41,312 nt of DNA from Schoenoplectus triqueter (taxonomy: Eukaryota > Streptophyta > Magnoliopsida > Poales > Cyperaceae). Of the stretch, positions 22,861-34,500 are shown piece by piece (the stretch's first letter is position 1; every line of letters begins with the position of its first letter). A model generated the notes under the pieces. The model did not search any database and was not told the DNA's origin. It saw only the letters and a list, made by a program, of their open reading frames with translations. The stretch spans positions 1-41,312 of the forward strand of contig CAXKVV010001417.1 of assembly GCA_964058805.1 (NCBI GenBank), read 5' to 3'. The translations under genes and the position numbers were made by a program.

Positions 22861-23373
22861 ATAAGAGTAGAGATATTCTTTGAGATGGAGTAATTTATTA
22901 GATGTAACATCGCACCTTTAAAATCAGAAATAGTAGTGCGTTATTGTCAATGATATTATTTTTAATAATTATTTAAAAACTTTTGCAAAAAAAAAAGAGA
23001 AGAGACTGCCATTTTGGAAATGACGCACTCCCACTCTCACTAACTTTTACTCAAAAGCCTAAGCTGCTTTTTTTTTATTCAAAAGCATTCAAAATTTGGG
23101 TTAAAAAATAAAATATTTCCATGAGAGTGGCGCACTTGCAAACACATCAATGAGAGTGACACACTCCCACAAACGTATCAGTCTCAGTAATGTGTTTTCA
23201 AAGTGTCAGTGGAACGCTGTCATTTTTATTATTAAAATTTTTTTTTTTTTATTATTATTAATAATAATTAAATTATTCAAATCATTAGATAAAAAATAAG
23301 TGAGAAGCAAAGCTTTTGATTGGTTAGTCTTTTAAAAGAAAGGAAGAGAAATAGAAGCACGTGACTTGCGTGG
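22861..23373. other. Possible decayed repeat between MITEs
   Basis: Contains scattered GAGAGTGGCGCAC, GAGTGACACACTCC and TCAGTGGAACGC words next to AT/TTA-rich arms. It is loosely reminiscent of the palindromic MITE at 2401, but no matching termini or target duplication could be found. Confidence 0.3.
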
Positions 23374-23505
23374 GAATCAGATCTACTGCCGCACGGCACT
23401 GTGTAGCGCAGCACGTGGTCCGTTCGATCACTTTTAGATTTGTGCTAATCGAACGGACCATGTGCTGTGCTGCACGGTGCCGCGCGGCAGCAGATCCGGG
23501 TTCGA
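23374..23505. mobile_element. Foldback MITE, copy 2
   Basis: About 132 bp of two inverted arms: GAATCAGATCTACTGCCG through GTGGTCCGTTCGATCAC, then the complement back to GCAGATCCGGGTTCG. Flanked by CTTGCGTGG (23365-23373) and CTTGCATGG (23506-23514), a 9-bp duplication with one change. Same family as 8510-8657, with a shorter loop. Confidence 0.78.
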
Positions 23506-23718
23506 CTTGCATGGGGGAACCTATTCAGGCAAGAGAGCTTGAGTCACGAGATACGTCACACTTAAAGTAATTATCTTATAAATTTAAATTATCATTATTC
23601 TATCGTAAATTTAAATCATCATCGTCCTGATCGATCTAATCATCACATAGATATGATGATTTAGAATAACAAAATAATCTAACTGTCATACAAATTCGAA
23701 GATTTATATTAACAAATA
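23506..23718. other. Short intergenic spacer
   Basis: The spacer contains two imperfect repeats of a TAAATTTAAATYATCATYRT word (23578-23625). Nothing else supported. Confidence 0.3.
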
Positions 23719-23726
23719 GTTACTCT

Positions 23727-24165
23727 CAGGGGCGGACCCAGGGTTATCCAGGGGGACACGTGCCCCCCTGGATTTTGAAAAATAGTATTTTTCGATAATA
23801 TTTTCGATAATTTGCCCCCCTGAAAATTTTTTTTGCCCCCCCTGAATTGTCTAGTTATTTTTATTGAGAAAAAAATATTTAATACCGTGCATAATGAAAT
23901 AATTATGCAAAGATATCAAAATATAAAGTTTCTTAGTCGAAAACTTTCTTCATCAACTTGATTATCTATTACTTTGAGCTTTATTTTATTGTTATTTTAA
24001 TATATAAAATGTTATTATTTAATAAAAAAAATTATTAGTTAAGTATATATATTAAATTATTATTATTTTTTTATTTAGTACCCGATTAGTTAATGGGTTT
24101 GAACCCGATAAACCATTACAATCCGATAATTGCCCCCCCTAATCAAAATCCTAGATCCGCCACTG
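23727..24165. mobile_element. hAT MITE with CAGNGGCGG ends, copy 1
   Basis: Exact 8-bp target duplication GTTACTCT (23719-23726 and 24166-24173). Ends are CAGGGGCGGACCCAGG and, on the reverse strand, CAGTGGCGGATCTAGG. Internal runs of TGCCCCCCCT occur near both ends; the middle is AT-rich. 439 bp, no coding capacity. Related copies lie at 24272-24596 (degraded) and 39401-39817 (inverted). Confidence 0.9.
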
Positions 24166-24271
24166 GTTACTCTACAAGTGTTGATTACTACATAGATTAG
24201 ATGAACATGAGGTTTGTCTCTCGGGAAAGAGTCTTTCTCTGCTATTCAAAAGCAGATTACTCTAGACCGAG

Positions 24272-24596
24272 CAGAGTCACCCTCTTGAATTTTATAAATA
24301 GTGTTTTTAACTTCTCTGAATCTAATATTTAATTCCTTAATTGTTTGATTACTTTCATTGAGAAAAATATACTTAATGTTATAAATAATAAAAAAATATG
24401 CAAGGTTCTAAAATATAAAGTTTCATAAAAAACTCTCTTCATCAACTTGATTATTTATTATTTTATTTATTTTAATATATAAAAAAATATTATTTTGATA
24501 ATTTTTTATTAGATAAAAATATATATTAAATTATTATTATTTTTGTTTAGTAATTAATTAGCTAATATATTTAAACTATTACAATCCATTCCACTG
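24272..24596. mobile_element. Relic of the same hAT MITE family
   Basis: Shares with 23727-24165 a series of words in the same order: CACCCTCTTGAATTTT, TCATTGAGAAAAATA, AAAATATAAAGTTTC, CTTCATCAACTTGATTAT, ATATATTAAATTATTATTAT and CTATTACAATCC. Termini are eroded and no target duplication remains. Confidence 0.7.
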
Positions 24597-25020
24597 TCCC
24601 AAATTCTGCATGCGTGCTGTTATTTCTTTCCATTTCAACAGCTCACCTTCGTTCTCCGACTTGAGAACACAGCTCAAGAAACAAAGACTTAAATCGTGAC
24701 CCTTCATGAAAATATGAACGGTTTAGATAAAAAATAAAAAGTATGGCAGATGTGAATCCTAATTTACTAGATCCAATCTGGCAGCGGCGCCCGAGGAGAG
24801 ACGCGAGTCACATCATAATATCACATCATAGGTCAATTTGGTGCGATACTAAAATATAACAAAGTACTCCCAAATTGACTAAATCATTGTCAAGCTCTCC
24901 AATGGAGACCAAGCATTACCGTATGCATGCCTCCCGTTCAGTTCCTATATTGGTCCCCAATTTTGAATTCTCCTCATGCTCATAGTCTACTATAGTATAA
25001 ATCTCACCCAATTGCAGATT

Positions 25021-25028
25021 TATATATA
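25021..25028 (+). promoter_or_regulatory. Candidate TATA box of the LCB1-like gene
   Basis: TATATATA within AGATTTATATATATGACACGG, about 545 bp upstream of the ATG at 25570. A leader this long would probably contain a 5'-UTR intron, which I cannot place. Tentative. Confidence 0.35.
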
Positions 25029-25569
25029 TGACACGGTTGCTTCATTTGTACAGTGAACGATCCGTACAGACGAGTCGCTTCTGCTTTGCCCATTTCTCAA
25101 TTGTCTGTACCGCTCTTTACCATAATTTTTAGTTCTGAATCAAACTGACAAATGCTCATCTCTCAACTGTTCTGATAAAGCTATAGGAATTAATTTGCAA
25201 CTTCAGTTGAATAATATTCTGGCATTCCTCTTAGAAATAAGTTTTTAGCTGAAATTATGTCAACAGTTGGCAGTTTTCTGCAATTTAATTGATTGAAGAG
25301 CCATGCCCATGAAATTTTTTCAGTTCGGTCATAACAGTTCAAATATCATTCTGCGAAACTTTGAACTTAGGTGTATACTATTTACGATTTTTGAACGCCT
25401 CTATTTAACTAATCTTACTTGGAAACATGGAAGTTACACTTTTAGCCTTTTATTAGAGAGATTAGTGCGTTGTTAAATATACCACTAAATCAGGGATTCA
25501 CGATTTTTCAGGTTGTTACCTGGATAGAGGAATTTGGCACATTTTGAATTTTGATAGAGGATAATATAT

Positions 25570-28500
25570 ATGGCATCCGAAATAGTGAATGTGACTACAA
25601 ATGCATTGGTTTGGATCACTTCTGCTTTCAATGCCCCCACTCGAGCTGTTGTTTTTGGTGTACCTATTGGTGGTAATTCTCTCTTTTCACCCTCTTGTGT
25701 ATATCTGTCCTAGTAAAGTTATATGCTTTTAAAGAAGCTACCAGAAAAATAATTAAATAAACAATTACCACTGGGCGCTATTCTTCTTAATTTCTATAAA
25801 GAAATGCATAAAAATATGAATATTGCGGTCTTGACTTTGATCTCTTTATTAACTACTTTCTTTGGATATGAAGGGCATTTATTGGTTGAAGCATTACTGG
25901 TGGTTGTGATACTATTCCAGCTTACAAGGAAGAGTTACAAGCCTCCTAAGAAGCCTCTGACTGAAAAGGTTGGTTTCCTTCTTTGTTTTTTTAAAGGTTT
26001 AAATAGCATTTGTAGTGGCCGCTATATCTTTTTACTGCTATTTAGTCTTTTATATAATAATAACTAAAATAGTACTTATAACCGTCGGATTTTCAAAAAA
26101 AAACTATGAGATCGAACACTTTACATTAGTTACATATGTTTCATTATCATTTTATAAATTAATTGGATTGATTAATTAGAGTTAATTTTCATCTAAACCA
26201 ATAATTCACAAAGGAAATGTTGTATCTTTTGATAAAAAGGAAGGTGTCATATTAAATAATAAGATAAATAAATAATTTTCTTCATGTAGATGAAAATAAT
26301 ATTGTAGTTTGTAAATTGTATTGTACTGTAATTCTACTTTTGAAGAATAATTTATATAGACAATCATCTTAATTTGATGACTTTGATAATCGTCTAATTA
26401 GTCCTAAGTAATGAATATTTATAGACTAATCAAATTGAAAGAAAAAACATCAAATATAAAAAAAAGTATGTTCTCTGTGATTTAGCTGTGGCGCACACCA
26501 TTACCTCAATAAAGTTTCAATCAATCATTTAATTTTTTTAATCCTTTGATAGAATTTTTTTAATTGAACTATATTTTATACTCATGAAGAACTTTTTATG
26601 GTTGATAATCATTAAATCAAAATTATTACAATTTTATAATAGAACTTCTTATTCTAATTTTTACCTTCATTTTTCAATATTCTTATGTATGACTTGTAAA
26701 AAATCGACAAAATAGTCGCATATAACATGAACCGATAGCGCCCTCAATAACGCCGCTATCCACTGTCCATTATGAAAAATGCTTTGCCGCGATGATTCTG
26801 CTATTTAAACCTTCATTTTTTTATGACATTTGTTAGCTTCTTATGATAGTAAAAAAATGCAACTTCGAAAATAATGCAGGAAATATATGAGCTTTGTGAT
26901 GATTGGGTGCCTGAGCCCTTAAGTCCGCAAATTACTGAGAAAATGTTGGTCGAGCCACCCACCTTAGAAAGGTTTATATATTATTTGTTGAATATTGATT
27001 AGTGACTATTTATTGTTGGTATGAAGTTTGCATGGACTTGTTATCACTAGATTTGGTCAACTAGTAACCCTGGTTTATTTTCAGTGGCAGTTACAGATTA
27101 GCAAATGTTTGCAAATATGAGAAGCACTGGTGATGTTTGCATTATGTTATAATATACTAGTTTGGAAAAGGAAAAAAAGGTGATCAAGGATTTTTTTTCA
27201 CCCGATCTCGTTTTATCTGAAATGCAGTGCTGCGGGACCCCATGCAATAGTTGATGGCAAGGAGGTGGTGAACTTTGCATCTGCAAATTATCTTGGTTTA
27301 ATTGGGAACGATAATATCACTGTAAGAAGAAAAGGATTTTACCATGCCAGCATGCATCTCATTGCTTTTGCCTTCATGAGACCAATAAAATATTTAACTC
27401 TGAGCCTCTGACCCATATGAAATTTAGGAATCATGTGTTGGTGCGTTGGAGAAGTATGGTGTTGGTTCGTGCGGGCCCCGTGGCTTCTATGGAACTATGG
27501 GTGAGTCCTTTCTTTGCTTGATATAATTATATTTTGTGAAAAATTATATTTGTACCTGACATATACTATTTGATATACAGATGTGCATCTGGATTGCGAG
27601 CAAAGAATTGCTAAATTTTTGGGGACACCGGATTCTATCCTCTATTCATATGGCATTTCCACTATTTTCAGTGTTATTCCTGCTTTTTGCAAAAAAGGCG
27701 ACATCATAGTGGCGTAAGAATTTCTTTCATTTATAAGAAGTGAACCTATTTCATTTTCATTAACATAGTACGCTAAAAGCCTACTATTTCAGAAAGAAGA
27801 TGTGGAACTATTTATGTTGTTGGAGTAAATTTTGTTTATAACTGGTAGGAGTAATATCACTTGAGATATTGCAAAACAATTAATTGAATGTATGATAGAA
27901 TGAAGGATCATATATGATCTTACATAAACCAATAAACGAAAAATATCCTTAAATCCCCTGCTGTCCCATCTCATAAAGTGCCTATAGTTGGCCCTCTTTT
28001 TTTTATGGTGTTTCTTTTATCAAATGAGGAAAAACTATGTCCCTTTTGGTATTTTGATGAAATTAGGGGATAAAAGGTACAAGTGATTTGTAGAAAGGCA
28101 TGTCAGTATTTCTTCTTGCACTTATACACATAATAAATTTTCATGCTTTGTAGGAATATATGTATGTATTGTTCTTTATTATCAGTTTATGAGCTTCTCA
28201 TTCATTTTATAGGGATGAGGGGGTACAATGGGCAGTGCAAAATGGTTTGTATCTATCAAGAAGTACTGTAGTTTATTTCAAGCATAATGACATGAAGTCA
28301 TTAGAGGCAACTCTGGAGAAGGTCACGAATCACAGTAAGCACCCTGAGAAAGTCCGCCGCTATATTGTTGCCGAAGCCATCTATCAGGTTTTGCTTTATC
28401 TCATTTCTCATTGTGAGGTGTTAATTGTCACCATGCAGAATTCGAAGCTTCATAGACTGTGTTTAGAAGCATCAATTTTGGGGATTCTAAATTTTCTTTT

Positions 28501-31500
28501 TTAAACAATTTAATAGGCTGGAATTGAACTACAGTAAGAAAATAAATAAATAAATAAATAAGCTAGGCTCAGCTCTTTGCTTCCGTAGAACACTGTTTTT
28601 TTTTTTTTACTTATAGATTATATTTAAAGATATGATCCTAATCATAGAGTACAGCATTGAGCAATCTTAGTGGTGAACATATATTTGACACTAGATTTCT
28701 TTATCAAATGCAGAATTCAGGACAGATAGCATCCTTGGATGAAATTGTCAGGTTGAAGGAGAAGTACCACTTTCGTATTATATTGGATGAGAGCCATTCT
28801 TTTGGCGTGCTTGGAAATTCAGGCCGTGGTCTTGCTGAGTATTGTGGAGTGCCGGTATTGTATTCTCTATCATTTTCTTCAGTTTTAGGGAAGAGTAGAA
28901 AAGAAAGAAACTCAAGCAAGAAGAAAGAAGCAAGGGTTAATCAAATTTGAGAGTATCCATTTCAAAATCTTAAATAGAGAATCTGAAGAATCCAAATTAT
29001 GTACCAAACTAGACCAACAGCTGACAAAATTAGTAAAACTGGTGCACTATAGATATATAGCCCGACAAAACATTATTTTTGCCTGTTATTGCATCAACAT
29101 TTTCTTTGGCTTATTTGAATAAGTATTAACCGCAGATTGAGAAAATAGATATAATTACGGCTGGAATGGGAAATGCTTTGGCAACTGATGGGGGTTTCTG
29201 TACTGGAAGCATGAGAGTTGTTGATCACCAAGTAAGAAACATTTAAAGAAATTGAAGCAGTGACATTAACTAAAATTAGATGCCAATTCATAAAAAAAAC
29301 TTCTATTTTATTATGGTGCAGCAACTGAGCAGCTCAGGTTATGTATTCTCGGCATCTTTGCCTCCATACCTTGCTAGTGCTGCAATTACGGCTGTTGATT
29401 ATTTGGAAGCAAATTCATCCGTTCTTTCCAATCTGAGGGCCAATATTGCTACACTTTTGAGTGGTATTTTCTACACTTGTTGTTCTTTTCTGTGTTTGCT
29501 TTGTTTATCTACTAATTCAAGCATCCGACGTGATACTGAAAATTGATTCAAAATATATTTTTAGAATATTTTTATTTAGGAAATTATTTTTAGTAAAACT
29601 AATTTCAGCATAGATAGAATGATTATAGGGTTATTTTAGGAAAGACAAGAGTCAAAATTAGTAGCAATTATATCTAGAAAGTAATGGAGTTAATGAGGTA
29701 ATTTATAGGAAGTAGTGGATGATATTTTAGAAATGTAGTAGAGTTAATTTAAGAAAGTTTTATGCTATATAAACCATAGAACATTATGTAATTGTATGTC
29801 TCCAATATGCAATGAATTAAGAAGAGAATTTCAGCAGAAATTATTTATTTGTTTATCCTTCTATTATTCCAACAATTTGGTATCAGAGCCGGTAGAAATT
29901 TTGGGATGTTTTCAATGGCAGAAGCAGGCGGCAACATGTCTAATCCGTCGATTCCGCTGTTCAAGGGAGAAAACTATGAGTTATGAAGCATCAAGATGGT
30001 GACCTTGTTCAAGTCTCAGGGCTTATGGGATTTGGTTAATAATGGTGTACCAGATTCAGATCCAAACCAGCAAGAAAATGAAAGGGAAGATGCAAGAGCG
30101 TTGTTCTACATTCAACTAGCAGTTCATGACACCATATTCTCCAGAATTGCAGCAGCCACCAATGCAAAGGAAGCATGGACAACCCTGAAAATAGCATTTC
30201 AAGGGAGTACTCGAGTCATGGCAATCAAACTTCAAGGCCTACGCAGGGACTTTGAAACATTGCAGATGAACAAGGAAGAAACAATACAAAATTTTCTTTC
30301 AAGAGTACAAACAATGGTCAATCAAATCAGAGTATTTGGAGACACCATGGAGGAGAAGATTGTGGTGGCAAAGATGTTGAGAAGTCTAATACCCAAGTTC
30401 GATCATGTGGTAGCAGCAATAGAAGAGTCTAAAAATCTAGACACTTATTCTTTTAATGAACTTATGAGGTCATTGCAGACTCATGAATCAAGGATGTCAA
30501 AGACAGAAGATAAAGACGATGATAAGGCTTTTTACATGAAGGGAGAGTCATCAAGAGACGACTACAATCCCAGCAGAGGACGGGCTAACTCCGACAGAGG
30601 AGGTAAAGGCCAAGGAAAAAGCAATCAAGTAGATTGCTACAATAAACAAAGAGAAGAAAACCAAGCAAATCATGCAGAAGAGAAGGATAAATAACTAACT
30701 CTATTCGTGACAAGCAATTTAATTGACAAAATTGATGCAAGCGACATCAGAGAGTTTGGAGGCAAGCTTGAATCTCCTCCGACTATTGTTGAAGAGCTTC
30801 TACTGTCACAAGAGAGACAATTAACACATTTTACATCTGACCAAGGAACAAGTAATGTATCTAGTTTATCAGAATTTATGCAAAATCATGAGGCTGAAGG
30901 TCCAGAGAAAGTTGTGAGTGCGGCCCAAAATGAGGAGGTGACACCTACTCCAATGGTTGATTGTAATGGAGAGTCTGTTATAGAGGAGACATCTTCTCCA
31001 AAGAAGAAGATAGAGCACTCCTTTAGTGTCATCAAGTAATCTACCAAGGCTAAGGAAGTTGAGCCAAAATTTGATATGCCTGATTCAAATACACCGATTC
31101 CTGAGTTGGATTCAGCGCCAAAAAAAGGTACTACTAAGAAGGTTGTGAATGTTAGAAAAAAAGTGATTAAAAGACTAAGAGCCAAAAGAAGGAAGAGGAG
31201 ACCAAGAGCCAAAAGAAAGAAAAAAAGGTGGCGTTTGCTAATTTTAATGGAAATAATCATCAACAAAAAAGTTTGTGAAAGAAAAACAAACTTAGAGTTA
31301 GAAATTTTGAATCAAGGGGGAGTGTTGAGAATTGATTCAAAATATATTTTTAGAATATTTTTATTTAGAAAATTATTTTTAGTAAAACTAATTTCAGCAG
31401 AGATAGAATGATTATAGGGTTATTTTAGGAAAGACAAGAGTCAAAATTAGTAGCAATTATATCTAGAAAGTAATGGAGTTAGTGGGGTAATTTATAGAAA

Positions 31501-34500
31501 GTAGTGGATGATATTTTAGGAATGTAGTAGAGTTAATTTAAGAAAGTTTTATGCTATATAAACCATAGAACATTATGTAATTGTATGTCTCCAATATGCA
31601 ATGAATTAAGAAGAGAGTTTCAGCAGAAATTATTTATTTGTTTATCCTTCTATTATTCCAACAATTTGTTGGAATAATAGAAAGATAAACTAACAAATAA
31701 TTTCTGCTGAAACTCTCTTCTTAATTCATTGTATATTGGAGACATACAATTGCATAATGTTCTATGGTTTATATAGCATAGAACTTTCTTAAATTAACTC
31801 TACTACATTCCTAAAATATCATCCACTACTTCCTATAAATTACCCCCACTAACTCCATTACTTTCTAAATATAATTGCTAATAATTTTGACTCTTGTCTT
31901 TCCTAAAATAACCCTATAATAATTCTATCCTTGCTGAAATTAGTTTTACTAAAAATAATTTTCTAAATAAAAAATATTCTAAAAATATATTTTGAATCAA
32001 TTCTCAACACTCCCCCTTGATTCAAAATTTCTAACTCCAAGTTTGCTTTCTTTCACAAACTTCTTTGTTGATAATTGTTTCCATTAGAATTAGCAAGCAC
32101 CACATTTTTTTCTTTCTTTTGGCTCTTGGTCTCCTCTTCCTTCTTTTGGCTCTTGGTCTTTTAATCACTTCTTTTTTAACATTCACAACCTTCTTAGTAG
32201 TGTTAGCCCGGTCCTTTTTTGATGCTGAACCTAACTCAGGAACCGATGTACTTGAATCAGACTCATTAGATTTTAGTTTAACTTCCTTAGCCTTGATAGA
32301 TTTCTTGATGACACTAAATAGGTGCTTTGTTTTCTTCTTCGGAGAAGATGACTCCTCTATAACAGACTCTCTATTATAGTCAACCATCGGAATAGGTGTC
32401 ACCTCCTCATTTTGAGATGCACTCCCAACTTTCTCTAAACCTTCAGCCTCATGATCTTGCATAAATCCTGATAAACTAGATACATTACTTGTTCCTTGGT
32501 TAGATGCAAAATGTGTCAATTGCCTCTCTTGTGATAGTAGAAGCTCTTCAACAACGGTCGAAGGAGATTCAAGCTTGCCTCCAAACTCTCTGATGTCGCT
32601 TGCATCAACTTTGTCAATCAAATTGCTTGTCATTAATAGAGTTAGTTGTTTATTCTTCCCTTCTGCATGATTTGCTTGTTTTTCTTCTCTTTGTTTATTG
32701 TAGCAATCTACTTGATTGCTTTTTCCTTGGCCTTTACCTCCTCTGTCGGAGTTAGTCCGCCCTTTGCTGGGATTGTAGTCGTCTCTTGATGACTCTCCCT
32801 TCATGTAAAAAACCTTCTCATCGCCTTTATCTTCTGTCTTTGACATCCTTGATTTATGAGTCTGCAATGACCCCATAAGTTCATTAAAAGAATAAGTGTC
32901 TAGATTTTTGGACTCTTTTATTGCTGCTACCACATGATCGAATTTGGGTGTTAGACTTCTCAACACCTTTGCCACCACAATCTTCTCCTCCATGATGTCT
33001 CCAAATACTCTGATTTGATTGACCACCTTTTGTACTCTTGAAAGAAAATTTTGCATTGTTTCTTCCTTGTTCATCTGCAATGTTTCAAAGTCCCTACGTA
33101 GGCCTTGAAGTTTGATTGCCATGACTCGAGTACTCCCTTGAAATGCTATTTTTAGGGTTGTCCATGCCTCCTTTGCATTGGTGGTTGTTGCAATTCTGGA
33201 GAATATGGTGTCATGAACTGTTAGTTGAATGTAGAACAACGCTCTTGCATCTTCCCTCTCATTTTCTTGTTGGTTTGGATCCGAATCTGGTACACCATTA
33301 TTAACCAAATCTCATAAGCCCTGAGACTTGAACAAGATCACCATCTTGATGCTCCGTAACTCATAGTTTTCTCCCTTGAACAGCGGAATCGACGGATTAG
33401 ACATGTTGGCGTCTGCTTCTGCCATTGAAAACAGCCCAAGATTTCTACCGGCTCTGATACCAAATTGTTGGAATAATAGAAGGATAAACAAATAAACTAA
33501 TAAATAATTTCTGCTGAAACTCTCTTCTTAATTCATTGTATATTGGAGACATACAATTGCATAATGTTCTATGGTTTATATAGCATAGAACTTTCTTAAA
33601 TTAACTCTACTACATTCCTAAAATATCATCCACTACTTCCTATAAATTACCCCACTAACTCCATTACTTTCTAAATATAATTGCTAATAATTTTGACGCT
33701 TGTCTTTCCTAAAATAACCCTATAATAATTCTATCCTTGCTGAAATTAATTTTACTAAAAATAATTTTCTAAATAAAAAATATTCTAAAAATATATTTTG
33801 AATCAATTCTCAACAGATACTCCATTCTTGTATCCTGAACTTGCACCTTAATTTCTGAAACTTCGGTATCTTATGCAACAAATTAATAACTTGATTAATC
33901 TGCCAATGCAGAATTGGCAGATGTATCAGGGCTGGTTGTAACAAGCCATACATTATCTCCCATTATTTTTCTCAAGCTGAAGAAATCAACCGGCTCTGAC
34001 AAGACTGATATGCATCTCCTTGATACCATTGCCAATCAGGTACACACTCTCTCAATAATTTGATTACATCTCATTTATTTTGGTACCAGTTAGGCCTTCT
34101 GCAGGTGGTGAGCAGTTATTGGGATCTGGGTCTTTTTAGTTAGTTCATTTCAGATCATATCATTTCCATGTTTGGCCTTCTCAAGTTCGCAAAGGAAGAA
34201 GGACAATTGATCAAACCATAATCAGGTCATTTTGAATCTGGGGTCATTCTAGTCAGTTCATTCATTGTGTTTTCTTCTTGCTTGGATTGATTTTGTATGA
34301 TCTAGCTGTTTTGGATTCTCAACAATTGATTTAAGTTACTATTTTGACAACTTACATAATCACAATATCATATTTTCCAGTCTTGGTCAGATTAAGCTGT
34401 CTTTTTCAAAACAGGTGGTTTTGCTTCAGACAGTTGGATTCTAGATTCTTTGGCTTTTAATTATATGGGTCATGATTGGGTCGGGACAGGTTTAGATCGT

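Larger units (their letters stand above)
29537..31663 (+). mobile_element. Gag-only LTR retrotransposon (TR-GAG type), copy A
   Basis: 5' LTR 29537-29874 (first bases eroded: TGAAAATTGATTC against TGTTGAGAATTG in the other LTRs). Three spacer bases ATT are followed by the primer-binding site TGGTATCAGAGCC (29878). Then come a Copia-type gag relic, an extra non-pol reading frame, the polypurine tract AATCAAGGGGGAG (31310-31322) and the 3' LTR 31323-31663 (TGTTGAGAATTG...TATTCCAACA). No protease, integrase or reverse transcriptase, so it is non-autonomous. Confidence 0.88.
29537..33815. repeat. Tail-to-tail inverted pair of gag-only retroelements in LCB1 intron 10
   Basis: Two full LTR elements of opposite orientation meet at their 3' LTR ends: CCAACA-ATT-TGTTGG at 31658-31672. 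The outer ends are both LTR starts. The whole 4.28-kb unit is flanked by a single 5-bp repeat GATAC (29532-29536 and 33816-33820). No separate target duplication lies at the inner junction. Each arm is about 2.1 kb and very similar, so a transcript across intron 10 could form a long hairpin. Confidence 0.85.
31667..33815 (-). mobile_element. Gag-only LTR retrotransposon (TR-GAG type), copy B
   Basis: Minus-strand orientation: 5' LTR 33815-33466, spacer ATT, primer-binding site TGGTATCAGAGCC (from 33462 down), gag-plus-extension frame, polypurine tract (32022-32010), 3' LTR 32009-31667. Its two LTRs share variants that copy A lacks (for example GTATATTGGAGAC and ATTGCTAATAATTTTGA, read on the plus strand). 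It was therefore reverse-transcribed from its own template and is not a simple inverted duplicate of copy A. Confidence 0.88.

Noticed and set aside
22895..23290. Second copy of the palindromic Mutator MITE
   Set aside because: It has some GTGGCGCAC-like words and AT-rich flanks, but no matching terminal inverted repeats or 9-bp duplication could be found by eye.
23324..23570. Cys/Arg-rich open frames on both strands
   Set aside because: They read through the foldback MITE arms and mirror each other; not genes. The same applies to the open frame at 8472-8729.
29537..33815. Simple inverted duplication of a single element
   Set aside because: The two LTRs of copy B share variants absent from both LTRs of copy A, so B was copied from its own RNA rather than produced by duplicating A.
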